This document shows positions 42,578 through 51,588 of a DNA stretch of 64,000 nucleotides, one piece after another. The stretch comes from Bacteroidales bacterium. Lineage in GTDB: Bacteria; Bacteroidota; Bacteroidia; Bacteroidales; UBA932. Numbering within the stretch: position 1 is the first letter of the stretch; every line of letters begins with the position of its first letter. The translations under genes and the position numbers were made by a program. The stretch spans positions 1 through 64,000 of the forward strand of contig JAFRUH010000009.1 of NCBI GenBank assembly GCA_017438975.1. Direction: 5' to 3'. Under the pieces are notes generated by a model that saw only the letters and a program-made list of their open reading frames with translations, made no database searches and was not told the DNA's origin.

Positions 42578-43741
42578 TTACCGTTGTTTCAGATTTTTGT
42601 CGATGAGGCGGTTGAGCCGTTCCACGGTCAGGCCGGTCCGGAATTCGTCCGGCTCCGTATGGAGGCAGTAGTCGACGAGTCGGTCGACGCTGGAGACGGC
42701 GACGTGCATCCGGGTGTCGCTGGATGCGTAATAGATCAGTACCCGGCCATCTTCGTCCGCGATCCATCCATTGGAGAAGAGGACGTTCATGACATCCCCG
42801 ACGTATTCCCACCCTTCCGGGGCGAGGAAGAATCCGGCCGGCTCCGCGATGACGCGGGACGGATCGTCGAGGGCCGTCATGTAGAGGTAGAGCACATAGC
42901 GGAGTCCCGAAGCGCAGCCCCTGACCCCGTGGGCCAGGTGAAGCCATCCCCGGTCCGTCCTGATCGGGGCGGGACCTTCGCCGTTCTTGCATTCCATGAC
43001 GGTATGGTAGTGGCGGGAGCTGATGATCTTCTCCTCGCCGATGACGGCGCCGTCCATCGTGTCCACGAGGGCCCAGCCGATGCCGCCCCCGTTCCCGGTA
43101 TCGATGAAACCGTCCTGTGGACGCGTGTACAGGGCATATTTCCCGTTCACGAATTCCGGATGGAGGACGACGTTGCGCTGCTGGGTGCGGCTCTTGATAT
43201 CCGGAAGCCTTTCCCAGGTACCGAAGTCCTTCGTCCGGACGACGCCGGCGCAGGCGACAGCCGCGGAGAGGTCTCCCTTCGGTGCGTCCGGGTCCTTCCG
43301 CTCGACGCAGAAGATGCCGTAGACATATCCGTCCTCATGGGCCGTCAGGCGCATGTCGTAGACGTTCGTCGCGGGCTCCCCGTACTCGGGAAGGGTCAGC
43401 GGGCGCTCCTGGAACCGGAACCGGTCCACCCCGGTCGGGCTGTCCGCGAGGGCGAAAAAGGACTTGCGGTCGGCTCCTTCGACCCGGGCGACGAGCCGGT
43501 AGAGACCGTTCCATTTGATGGCGCCGGAATTGAAGACGGCATGGATCCCGAACCGTTCCATCAGGAAGGGATTGTCCGCGGGGCTGAAATCGTACCGCCA
43601 TTCAAGGGGGGCATGGTCGGCCGTCAAGACCGGGAACGCATACCGTTCAAAGATTCCGTTCCCTTCGATGGGTTGGTTTTCCCTTTCAATCAACTGCTCA
43701 TGCTTCTCACGTAGAAAAGCTTCTCTCTCTTGATAGTTCAT
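42578..43741 (-). CDS. GH130 4-O-beta-D-mannosyl-D-glucose phosphorylase
   Basis: The product is 387 residues, cytoplasmic. The GH130 five-bladed propeller is indicated by FNSGAIKWNGLYRLVARVEG, NVYDMRLTAHEDGYVYGIF, GVVRTKDFGTWERLP, LHPEFVNGKYALYTRPQDG and IYYASSDTRMHVA. These match subfamily 1, which splits mannosylglucose into mannose 1-phosphate and glucose. The cellobiose 2-epimerase encoded at 60276 would supply this substrate from mannobiose, completing the known mannan catabolic route. 4 bp before the symporter, 1 bp after the GH26 gene. Confidence 0.92.
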   Translation of the reverse strand: MNYQEREAFLREKHEQLIERENQPIEGNGIFERYAFPVLTADHAPLEWRYDFSPADNPFLMERFGIHAVFNSGAIKWNGLYRLVARVEGADRKSFFALADSPTGVDRFRFQERPLTLPEYGEPATNVYDMRLTAHEDGYVYGIFCVERKDPDAPKGDLSAAVACAGVVRTKDFGTWERLPDIKSRTQQRNVVLHPEFVNGKYALYTRPQDGFIDTGNGGGIGWALVDTMDGAVIGEEKIISSRHYHTVMECKNGEGPAPIRTDRGWLHLAHGVRGCASGLRYVLYLYMTALDDPSRVIAEPAGFFLAPEGWEYVGDVMNVLFSNGWIADEDGRVLIYYASSDTRMHVAVSSVDRLVDYCLHTEPDEFRTGLTVERLNRLIDKNLKQR

Positions 43742-43742
43742 T

Positions 43743-44870
43743 TTATAGTAGTGTAATCTGTTCCATTTGACTGAATTGGACGAAGTCGTCCTCGTGCTCG
43801 AATCCCTTCCAGGGAGCGTAGAAGTGCATCGGTTTGTCGCAGGCGTTCCGCCAGGTCAGGACATAGCAGACCGGATAATCCTTGATGGCAGGATAGAGGA
43901 CCCCGGTCCACCATTCCGGGTCGACGAGGGACTCCAGGCCGGTTTCGGACAGGCAGATCAGTTTCCCGTGTTCGACGCCGAGCGCGTTCATGAAGGTCAG
44001 GGAACCCTTGACCTGTTCCGAGAAGGCGACTCCGGCCTCTTCGATCCCGTCCTTCCCGATATATTCATAGCAGTCCAGGCCGAGGAGGTCGATGAATTCG
44101 TCTCCCGGATACCGCTCCATATAGCCTTCCGGCTCCACCCCGGCGCCGGGGGAGTAGCACCAGAGGATGTTCTCCAGCCCCCTGTCCTTCGCCAGGTACA
44201 GCCAGGTCATGCGGAAGAGTTCCCGGTACTGGTCTCTCGTGCAGAGATCCTTGCCCCACCAGAACCAGCTTCCCGTATGTTCGTGCCAGGGACGGAAAAT
44301 GAAGGGAATGCGCTCTCCTTCAGGAGTTTGTAGCGACTCGAAGAAATCTCCGACCCGCGTCAGCCACCGGCGGAATTCCCCGTACTTCTCCCCGCCGGGA
44401 AGGATCGACCCGACGACTTTGTCGGAGGATATATCCCAGGCGTCCCCGCCGGTCAGGGGATTGCGGGGATGCCAGGAGAAGGTGACCACGCCTCCTCGCG
44501 CTACATGGGCGAGGGCGGCTCTCCGCATCAGGGTGAAGGACACGCTGTCGAGGTTCTTGTCATCGCCCGTTTCGATTCCGCCGAGATCGAATCCGACGAC
44601 GGCGGGGTAATGGCCGCTGACCTCCCGGACATCCGAACGGGTCAGGGAATCGGTATCGGGATCGGTGACCCGCCAGGCGTGTCCATAGGACAGGTCGTCC
44701 TGGTGGCCGTAGAGGATCTTTCCGGCCTTGACGGTTTCGAACAGGCGTTCCACCAGTTCATTCCCGGCCTTGTCGTGCTGCATCGCGGGTGCTTTCCGGT
44801 TTTGGGCGCCGCCGCATCCTGCGATGACCGCAAGGGCGGCCGGAAGAAGGATTCTTGTCAGGGTTCTCAT
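43743..44870 (-). CDS. GH26 beta-mannanase lipoprotein
   Basis: The product is 375 residues with a lipoprotein signal (lipidated Cys19). Catalytic residues are Glu197 in FRPWHEHTGSWFWWG (acid/base) and Glu309 in CLSETGLES (nucleophile). There is no extra binding module, unlike the other GH26 gene, and the protein is close to the size of exo-acting, mannobiose-releasing GH26 enzymes, so it may be the periplasmic or surface mannobiohydrolase. Start ATG overlaps the stop of the GH5 gene by 4 bp; one base separates it from GH130. Confidence 0.9.
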   Translation of the reverse strand: MRTLTRILLPAALAVIAGCGGAQNRKAPAMQHDKAGNELVERLFETVKAGKILYGHQDDLSYGHAWRVTDPDTDSLTRSDVREVSGHYPAVVGFDLGGIETGDDKNLDSVSFTLMRRAALAHVARGGVVTFSWHPRNPLTGGDAWDISSDKVVGSILPGGEKYGEFRRWLTRVGDFFESLQTPEGERIPFIFRPWHEHTGSWFWWGKDLCTRDQYRELFRMTWLYLAKDRGLENILWCYSPGAGVEPEGYMERYPGDEFIDLLGLDCYEYIGKDGIEEAGVAFSEQVKGSLTFMNALGVEHGKLICLSETGLESLVDPEWWTGVLYPAIKDYPVCYVLTWRNACDKPMHFYAPWKGFEHEDDFVQFSQMEQITLL

Positions 44871-46432
44871 GGTTTCGGTGCGTTATCATATACATCCTGC
44901 AGCGTATAGGAGGCGATGTCCGTGAACATGGCCTTGACCAGCACGTCAACGACTTCTTTTGAGTTGCCGATATAGGCTCCGGTGCCGTGGTTGATATAGC
45001 CGTGCTGTTCCTGTCCGGTCCCGTCCGTGCCGTTGTCCCAGAGGAAGGCGGGTAGGCCGTAGACTTTCGCCGCCTTGGCGACATATTCCATATAGTACAG
45101 ATAGAAGGCCCAGGCGCGCGTGTCGGCTTTGTTTCGCATCGAACATCCGAATTCTCCGAGATAGACCGGTACATTCTTCGCGACATACTTCGTGTTCAGG
45201 TTGGAGAAGGTCTCCTTGACATGGTCTTCGTCCCCGCCGGAGGACTTCTTCCCGGCGGCTCCCGTGTGCCCCCAGTCGGAGTACTGGGCCGTCCCGATCG
45301 TGTAGTCGCTCGGATCATAGAAATGGACGGCGAGCATCAAATGGCCGGCGGGATCGGAAGGAAGCTTGAAATAGGTCTCGAGAGAGGGGTTGGAGGCATA
45401 GGTCGGAACCCCGAGCCAGCGGGTGGCGTTCTTCCCGCCGGTCGCGCGGACGGCGTTGACGAAGGTCTGGTTCCATCCGTTGAGGATGTTGCACTGTTTG
45501 GAGGGATCCGCCCGGAAGTCGGCGCTCCAGCCCCATCCCCCGTCCTGGATTTCATTGAAGGACTCGAAGATGAGGAAGTCGCCCTTGTCCTTGAACCGCT
45601 CCGCGATCTGGGTCCATACGGCGGTGATCTCAGCCTTGATGGCGGCGTCCTTCGACGCGTCTTTCGAGGCCCCCAGCACGTCCAGCCAGTGGCCGTCGTT
45701 GTTGCATTCGTCGTGATGGGTGTTGATAATGACGTTGAGCCCGGCCTTTTCCGCATAGCCGACCACTTCTTCGACCCGGCCCATCCAGGTTTCGTCGATC
45801 TTGTATTCCGGAGCATCCCCGATCATCCGGAGCCAGGTGATCGGAATCCGGACGGAGGTAAACCCGGCCTTCCGGACCCCGTCAAAGGTAGCCTGGGTGG
45901 CCTTGGGGTTCCCCCAGACCGTTTCGTCCGGGAAGTCTTTCCGGTCTGAATCCCAGTTGATGAAGGCGTCCAGCTGGTTCCCCATATTCCATCCGAGGCC
46001 GAGTTTCGCGGCCATCTTCCAGGCATCGTTCGTCCCGGGCGTCGGGTCGACCGGACGGTCTTTCCCTTTCTGGGTGACGGTCAGGGTTACGGACGCAGCA
46101 TCGGTACAGGAAACGGTCAGGGAGGCATTCCTGGCCTCGTACGAGGGGTTCGCAGCAATGTTCAGGACGAGGGGCAGGGTGTAATCCTGGTAGGTCCCGT
46201 CCTTGACGGTGATCCAGTCCGGAAGACCGCCCAGTTTCGGCCTGGCCGGCGCTTTCAGGGTCAGGTTGAAACTGCCTCCGGCCGCATCCGCATCGATGGA
46301 CGCGGGAGAGACCGAGATGGCGGACGGCTTGTTGTCCGGAACGACCGGTTCCGGTTTTTCTTCGGGGTTGCAGCAGGTCGCCGCAGCAAGCAGGACGACG
46401 GCTGCGAGAAGGTATAGGTAGAGTCTTTTCAT
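44867..46432 (-). CDS. BACON-GH5 (subfamily 4-like) endoglucanase lipoprotein
   Basis: The product is 521 residues. Lipoprotein signal, BACON domain (~38-122, PDWITVKDGTYQDY), then a GH5 barrel: GLGWNMGNQLDA, VWGNPKATQATFDGVRKAGF, ESFNEIQDG (Glu294, acid/base) and VYLGEFGCS (Glu427, nucleophile). The first two motifs are typical of subfamily GH5_4 (endo-beta-1,4-glucanase, xyloglucanase or glucomannanase) rather than the GH5_7 mannanases. It probably cuts Glc-Glc or Glc-Man links in glucomannan at the cell surface. The gene lies between the two GH26 genes. Confidence 0.85.
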   Translation of the reverse strand: MKRLYLYLLAAVVLLAAATCCNPEEKPEPVVPDNKPSAISVSPASIDADAAGGSFNLTLKAPARPKLGGLPDWITVKDGTYQDYTLPLVLNIAANPSYEARNASLTVSCTDAASVTLTVTQKGKDRPVDPTPGTNDAWKMAAKLGLGWNMGNQLDAFINWDSDRKDFPDETVWGNPKATQATFDGVRKAGFTSVRIPITWLRMIGDAPEYKIDETWMGRVEEVVGYAEKAGLNVIINTHHDECNNDGHWLDVLGASKDASKDAAIKAEITAVWTQIAERFKDKGDFLIFESFNEIQDGGWGWSADFRADPSKQCNILNGWNQTFVNAVRATGGKNATRWLGVPTYASNPSLETYFKLPSDPAGHLMLAVHFYDPSDYTIGTAQYSDWGHTGAAGKKSSGGDEDHVKETFSNLNTKYVAKNVPVYLGEFGCSMRNKADTRAWAFYLYYMEYVAKAAKVYGLPAFLWDNGTDGTGQEQHGYINHGTGAYIGNSKEVVDVLVKAMFTDIASYTLQDVYDNAPKP

Positions 46433-46435
46433 GCT

Positions 46436-47893
46436 TTATTTCCAATTGCCCATTTCTTCGCGGGTCAGGACATACTCGCTGCTCATCAAGGTTTTCCAAT
46501 AAGCCGGCGTATTCAGGGAATAGCCGCTGATGTTTATCACATTGTTCTCTGCAACAGGCCAGACCATGAACCAGGACCAGGGAACGCCCCCCGTAAGGGA
46601 TTTTTCCGGATCCGGCACATTCCCGCATTCGCTGCAGGTCGCCATCTTCCGGGATGTGACCCGGTTCAGGAATGTGAACTGCACCGTCTTGGCATCGAGG
46701 GTATACTCGTAGATGTCCGCGCCGATGATGTCGACCCTGTCGTCTCCGGGGTACCATTCCCGGGCGGCCGTTTCAAACCCGCCGGAGACGTCGACGGTCC
46801 ATACCCAGATCAGGTTGTTGAGTTTGTGGTGGTTCGTCAGGCGGTCGTACAGCAGGTCCCAGAGGGCTTTGCAGGGAGCCGCCCCGTAGCGGCCCCACCA
46901 GAACCACGCTCCGCCGTCCTGATTGTATCTCGTATAATTGCCGGCGGCTTCGTGCAGGGGGCGGAAGAGGACCGGGATTCCTTCGTCCTGAAGGGCCTTG
47001 AACGTAATGGCGATCTCATCGATGTCCCGCAGAATGCACTCGTGCTGCCAGGTCCCCTCCTTTATGGCCTCACGGATGTCGAAATCGGTCTCTCCGTTTC
47101 CGTTGTGGGCGCCTTTGACATAGAATCCGTAATGGTCCGTATCGCTGTCGTCGCGGAAGACCGATTCGCTGTCCGGTACGTTCCAGTGCCACATATAGCA
47201 GACGATGCCGCCCTTTTCCCAATGCTCCTTCGGTGCTGAGATGTCCGTATAATCCTGTTTCCAGGACCACGAAGCCGGCGTGGGGGAGAACTGGAGGAAA
47301 ATGAAATCATATCCGGCGAGAGCGGGATGGCTCCCGGTCGCGGCATAGACGGCATCCACGAAATCGTTGGTATGGGACATGTTTGACTGGACCCCGGAGA
47401 GGATGTGCCGGTTGTAATGGTCCAGCAGGAAGGCGTAGAGTTTCCGGGCTTCCGTACTGGCGGAGGGATTGACGGGGGCCGGATCGATCTTGCTCTTGTC
47501 GATTTCCGGAACCACCGGCTTTTCGAGGCCCTTCTGGCTGACGGAAAGGCTTCTCGTCATTGATCCGGCCCGGATGACGATCTCGCCGGTGCGAGTCTCG
47601 TAGGTCGTGTTGGGGGCGACCGTCATCGCGAACGTGATCTTGTAGCGGTCGTAGGTCCCGTCCTTGAAGGAAATCCAGTCCGGCAGCGTCAGGGCAGGCC
47701 GCGAAGGGGCCGTCACCGTCAGGGAGAACACGGTTCCGCCGCTTTCAAAGGGGGAAAGGGAGGAAGGGTCCAGACTTATCTCCGTCGGTGCCGGGTCCGC
47801 GGGGACAGGCTCAACGGGCGGTGTCTTCTCGCAGGAAACGAGCGCCAGGGCGGCGGCTGCGACCAGCGCCAGTATGGAATGGAATCTTTTCAT
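46436..47893 (-). CDS. BACON-GH26 endo-beta-mannanase lipoprotein
   Basis: The product is 485 residues. Lipoprotein signal with Cys21, BACON domain (~36-122, LPDWISFKDGTYDRYK), then GH26: GIVCYMWHWNVP, FRPLHEAAG (Glu315, acid/base) and ATCSECGNVPDP (Glu422, nucleophile). BACON modules act as spacers or mucin/glycan binders on the cell surface, so this is likely the surface endo-mannanase. Its BACON resembles that of the GH5 neighbour (shared WI.KDGTY), so the module was probably copied between the two genes. Confidence 0.9.
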   Translation of the reverse strand: MKRFHSILALVAAAALALVSCEKTPPVEPVPADPAPTEISLDPSSLSPFESGGTVFSLTVTAPSRPALTLPDWISFKDGTYDRYKITFAMTVAPNTTYETRTGEIVIRAGSMTRSLSVSQKGLEKPVVPEIDKSKIDPAPVNPSASTEARKLYAFLLDHYNRHILSGVQSNMSHTNDFVDAVYAATGSHPALAGYDFIFLQFSPTPASWSWKQDYTDISAPKEHWEKGGIVCYMWHWNVPDSESVFRDDSDTDHYGFYVKGAHNGNGETDFDIREAIKEGTWQHECILRDIDEIAITFKALQDEGIPVLFRPLHEAAGNYTRYNQDGGAWFWWGRYGAAPCKALWDLLYDRLTNHHKLNNLIWVWTVDVSGGFETAAREWYPGDDRVDIIGADIYEYTLDAKTVQFTFLNRVTSRKMATCSECGNVPDPEKSLTGGVPWSWFMVWPVAENNVINISGYSLNTPAYWKTLMSSEYVLTREEMGNWK

Positions 47894-47910
47894 TATCTGT
47901 GCTTTGGATC

Positions 47911-47936
47911 CCGGAGGGAGGGTCAGCCCCCTCCGG
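47911..47936 (-). other. Intra-operon hairpin between glycan-binding and enzyme genes
   Basis: CCGGAGGG (47911-47918) and CCCTCCGG (47929-47936) form an 8-bp stem with a 10-base loop in the 49-bp gap, the longest in this operon. No T run follows on the minus strand, so it looks like an mRNA processing or stability element separating SusCD/binding proteins from the enzymes, not a terminator. Confidence 0.45.
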
Positions 47937-47942
47937 AATAAA

Positions 47943-50240
47943 TTATTTCAGGGAAACCTTGGTCAGGATGTACCCGGTTCCCGTCACGACGAGGCCGCTG
48001 TTGGCGATCAGGTCGCTGATGATTTCCTGGGTGAGCTTGACGCCCATCGGGCTTTCCGGGGAGTCATACTGTCCGGGAACTCCGGCGAGGGCGCCCCAGT
48101 TTGTTCCATGACGAAGGCTGATACACCACCATTCGCCTTCCGTGACGGTCGGAGTCATGTGGAAGAAGAGCGTCTGGCCGGGAGCGGCGGTACTCCAGTC
48201 GAATCCGCCCCAGGCGAGGCTCTGGTCTCCATTCCAGTTGCTGCAGTTGAACTCGCCTTCCCAGATGGTCGTCCCGTAGCGGAGATCCTGGACGAGGACG
48301 ATGGACTTCATGATGAATCCGTCTCCTGTGACGACCAGACCGTTGTGGGCGATGAGGTCGTCGAGGATTTCGCGGGTCAGGACGACGTCCATCGGCATTT
48401 CCGGCGTGTCATACTGTCCGGGAACTCCGGCGAGGGCGCCCCAGTTGTCTCCATGGCGGAGGCTGATGCACCACCAGCTTCCTGCGGCAACCGTGGGCTC
48501 CAGTTCGAAGCGGAGGATCGTGCCGGGAGCGACTGTACTCCAGTCATATCCGCCCCATGCGAGGCTCTGGTCCCCGTTCCATCCGGAGATGGCGGAGGAT
48601 CCCGTCCAGATCGGCGTGACGATGAAGTCGCCCGGATCGATGTTCATGGTGTAGGTCACTGCTCCGTTGTCGGAGATGAGGGTCAGCTGGCTGCCCGCTC
48701 CGGCCGATGCCGGGATCTGCATGTAGAGCGTCTTCTCGTGGAGGATGAAATTGACCTTCTCACCGTTGACCTGGACCTCGGTCAGATGATCGGGATTCTC
48801 GATGTCGATGATGAACATGTCGCCCGGGGAATACAGTTCGCCCGGGAAGACGGCAATGTATGCACCGGCCGGCTTGTCAACCTTCAGCTCGATACTCTCC
48901 TGGGAAGTTCCGTTGATAAGATTCAGCGTAAGATTACCGGTTTCTGCTGCCGTCGGGACAGAGAGGACGATTTCTGTCTCGCTCGGTTCGGCTTCCACCT
49001 CGATGCCGCCTCCGAAGGTGACGGACTTGACGAGGTCAAGGTCGGTACCGGTCAGGACGACATCGGAACCGGCGGATGCCGGATTCGGGTTGGCTGCGGT
49101 CAGAGCCGGCTTGACAAGGGTGTAAGCGACAGATACGGTCTTTCCGTTGGCCAGGGAGAGGGTAATGTCTCCTTCCTGTGCGGTCTCCGGAACGGTAAAG
49201 ACGATCTTGCCGTCGTTGGTGTATTCAACAGTTCCCGTTCCGGGAACGCTGATTCCGGTAACAAGATCGAGATTGTTTCCGCTGATCGTGAGCTCTCCGC
49301 CTGCCTTAACCGGGCTGGGCGCTGCTGTAAGGTTGGTCGGGACGGCCGTCCCGATCGTTCCTGCACTGACCTCGACGCCGGATGCATGGACAAGGAAAAC
49401 TTCGCCGTCCGTTGCAGAGTCAGGGAGGGTGAAGGAGATCTTAGACGCGCTCTTGCTGAATTCTGTAACGGTGGCGCCTTCAACCTTGACCGCGGTGACG
49501 AGATCGAGGCGGGTTCCGTTGATGACAACTTCGTCGCCGGCCTTCAGGGCGGTGGCGGCGAGTTTGCCTTCTGCCGTCTTGACCGTCAGTTCGGTTTCGG
49601 CTTCGACAATATTAAGGGTGCTCAGAAGCGATTCATCTGTGACCTCTCCTTCATCGATCGTCCCGAGTCCGACGGTCCCGGTCTGGGCTTCGGCGGGAAC
49701 GGTGACGGTGATGGAATAGCGGTCGTGTTTCGAGAAGGCCGTCTCGGGGACCTTTACTTCATCCGTAAAGATGACCTCATGGATGAGGTTGAGGTAATCG
49801 CCGGTGATGGTGACCTGCTCGCCCGGATAGACGGCTGCGGGGCTGATCGCCGTGATCTCGATCGGCTCGGAATAGGATATCTGGGTCTTGGCGGTGATCG
49901 TCTTGCCGTCCTTGGTAGTCAGGGTGACGAAACCGGGTTCGGGACCATCCTTGGGAACGGTGACCCGGATTTCGGACGGGACGCCGGACTTGACGACTTC
50001 GATCGAGGTGATCGGAGCGATGCCCGGGATGGTCACGGAACTGACGTCCTGGAGGTTGGATCCGATGAAGCGGAGGACGCCTCCGCGGACGACCGGCTGC
50101 GGCCCATAGGCCTGGAGGCTGACGCCCGTCTGGGTGAACTGGTTGGTGTCGAGTTCCTCGCGGGAGCAGCCTGCGACGGCGGTGAGGAGGGCGCAGGCGG
50201 CCAGAATGGCAGTGAGTTTTACTATCTTTTTCATATCCAT
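47943..50240 (-). CDS. Surface glycan-binding lipoprotein with tandem IPT/TIG domains
   Basis: The product is 765 residues. Lipoprotein signal (LTAVAGC) and about six IPT/TIG Ig-like repeats over ~45-540, each starting like AGDEVVINGTRLDLVTAVKV or AGGELTISGNNLDLVTGISV. Two C-terminal copies (~543-650 and ~657-765) of a ~105-residue module, about two-thirds identical, share WNGDQSLAWGG, WWCISLRHG and NWGALAGVPGQYD. The Trp-rich modules are the likely mannan-binding heads, held off the membrane by the IPT stalk. Sits in the SusE/F position after SusD and the other binding protein. Not an enzyme. Confidence 0.8.
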   Translation of the reverse strand: MDMKKIVKLTAILAACALLTAVAGCSREELDTNQFTQTGVSLQAYGPQPVVRGGVLRFIGSNLQDVSSVTIPGIAPITSIEVVKSGVPSEIRVTVPKDGPEPGFVTLTTKDGKTITAKTQISYSEPIEITAISPAAVYPGEQVTITGDYLNLIHEVIFTDEVKVPETAFSKHDRYSITVTVPAEAQTGTVGLGTIDEGEVTDESLLSTLNIVEAETELTVKTAEGKLAATALKAGDEVVINGTRLDLVTAVKVEGATVTEFSKSASKISFTLPDSATDGEVFLVHASGVEVSAGTIGTAVPTNLTAAPSPVKAGGELTISGNNLDLVTGISVPGTGTVEYTNDGKIVFTVPETAQEGDITLSLANGKTVSVAYTLVKPALTAANPNPASAGSDVVLTGTDLDLVKSVTFGGGIEVEAEPSETEIVLSVPTAAETGNLTLNLINGTSQESIELKVDKPAGAYIAVFPGELYSPGDMFIIDIENPDHLTEVQVNGEKVNFILHEKTLYMQIPASAGAGSQLTLISDNGAVTYTMNIDPGDFIVTPIWTGSSAISGWNGDQSLAWGGYDWSTVAPGTILRFELEPTVAAGSWWCISLRHGDNWGALAGVPGQYDTPEMPMDVVLTREILDDLIAHNGLVVTGDGFIMKSIVLVQDLRYGTTIWEGEFNCSNWNGDQSLAWGGFDWSTAAPGQTLFFHMTPTVTEGEWWCISLRHGTNWGALAGVPGQYDSPESPMGVKLTQEIISDLIANSGLVVTGTGYILTKVSLK

Positions 50241-50246
50241 CTGTCT

Positions 50247-51575
50247 TTATTTGTTAGGAACCGCACGGATGTTGTCGATCTTGATGACCGGCTGGCAGGG
50301 GGTTCCGATGAGACCGCCGCTGACAACGAAGATTGTCAGGGACGTGAAGTCCTCGGCGGAGAGGGAACCGGCGGCAACCGTACCGTCCATCCGATAGATG
50401 AAGTTGCTGTAAGGAATCGTGACGGTGACCCACTCGTCACCCGTATCGAACGATCCGGTCGTCGACCACGGGGTATAGAGCCCGCGCGGAAGGTCCGTTC
50501 CGTTGAAGAAGGTGTTGTTGGCACCGGCGAGGGTGTTCCCGTAGATATCGGTCGCACCGGCAGCGCCTCCCGTGATCTTGTCGACGCCGCCGACGATGAT
50601 CTGCATCGAACCGGCCGACCAGGGATTGGAGGAAGGAATGAAGAGCTCGAACTTCAGGGCCATGTTCTCCCAGTCGGAGAAGTCGACGAAATCAGTCAGC
50701 CTCGGGCTGTCGGCATAGGTGACAGGATCGTCCCAGTCGCCCGGCCAGTATTCGAACGAGAAGTTTCCGTCGTTCCATGCGCCGTCTTCGGACATGGTGA
50801 CACCGGGGTCGCCGAGACGGAGAAAATTGCCGCTGAGGGCGGTCGCGTCAGTCTCGATGACCTGGGAGTGCCAGCCATGGTTGCCGGGGTGCGGGTCATT
50901 GTCGAACGTGAAGAGCATGCCGCGGGAATCCTTGTACAGGAAGGAGGAGACGGTCTCGCCGTAGATGGTCTTGACTTTGATCTTGTCTTCCGGAGCTCCG
51001 TCGGGAATGACGAAGGTGACGGCGCCCTTGGTGATATCCTTGACCTGGGCCTGCTTGCCACCGATGGTGAGGGTAAGCGGGACATTGGGATCATTGATGA
51101 AAAAGTCACCGTAGAGCGTGGCGGTCGATCCGGCCGGCGCCCATTCGTTCGACATCGATTTGATGGTCGGACCGGGAACTAGGACCTTGAAATCGTATGT
51201 GGAGGATTCCCCGTTCTTGTTGTAGAAATAGATCTTGTCGGAAACTTCGCCGGGAATGGTGCTCGGGACGTTGACAAGAAGGGTATGGTCGGTGATGTAG
51301 CTGTTGTTCAGAACGGCTTCCTGGTCGTTGAAAACCATCTTGTAGACGCTCTTGAGGTTATCGCCGACGATGCAGATCCCGTTGCCCATATAGGCGCCGG
51401 TGAGCAGGGAGTCCGCTGCTTCGACGTCAATGGGACGGATATAGTGGACGGTCGGAAGGCCGTCGGTGAGCACGAATTTGTCCGGTTCATCCTCACACGC
51501 GGTGAAGCCCAGGGCGAGCAGAAGTGCTGCGGCGGCGTAGAGACTTGTTTTGGCGAAAATATGTTTCATTTTCAT
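50247..51575 (-). CDS. Surface glycan-binding protein B-type lipoprotein
   Basis: The product is 442 residues with a lipoprotein signal (LLLALGFTAC). Two IPT-like domains (VHYIRPIDVEAADSLLTG; GPTIKSMSNEWAPAGSTATL) are followed by a C-terminal binding domain of the SGBP-B type (LFTFDNDPHPGNHGW, PWSAGSMQIIVGG and the closing IKIDNIRAVPNK). Such proteins hold polysaccharide at the cell surface for the SusCD pair. 13 bp after susD. Confidence 0.85.
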   Translation of the reverse strand: MKMKHIFAKTSLYAAAALLLALGFTACEDEPDKFVLTDGLPTVHYIRPIDVEAADSLLTGAYMGNGICIVGDNLKSVYKMVFNDQEAVLNNSYITDHTLLVNVPSTIPGEVSDKIYFYNKNGESSTYDFKVLVPGPTIKSMSNEWAPAGSTATLYGDFFINDPNVPLTLTIGGKQAQVKDITKGAVTFVIPDGAPEDKIKVKTIYGETVSSFLYKDSRGMLFTFDNDPHPGNHGWHSQVIETDATALSGNFLRLGDPGVTMSEDGAWNDGNFSFEYWPGDWDDPVTYADSPRLTDFVDFSDWENMALKFELFIPSSNPWSAGSMQIIVGGVDKITGGAAGATDIYGNTLAGANNTFFNGTDLPRGLYTPWSTTGSFDTGDEWVTVTIPYSNFIYRMDGTVAAGSLSAEDFTSLTIFVVSGGLIGTPCQPVIKIDNIRAVPNK

Positions 51576-51588
51576 GCGTTGTTAAGGA

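Noticed and set aside
47911-47936. Terminator within the glucomannan operon
   Set aside because: The hairpin has no T run on the transcribed strand and the genes on both sides belong to one pathway, so it is listed as a possible processing element instead.
47664-51182. 1172-codon open frame on the plus strand
   Set aside because: Antisense to the two surface glycan-binding protein genes; biased composition, no signal peptide or known domain.
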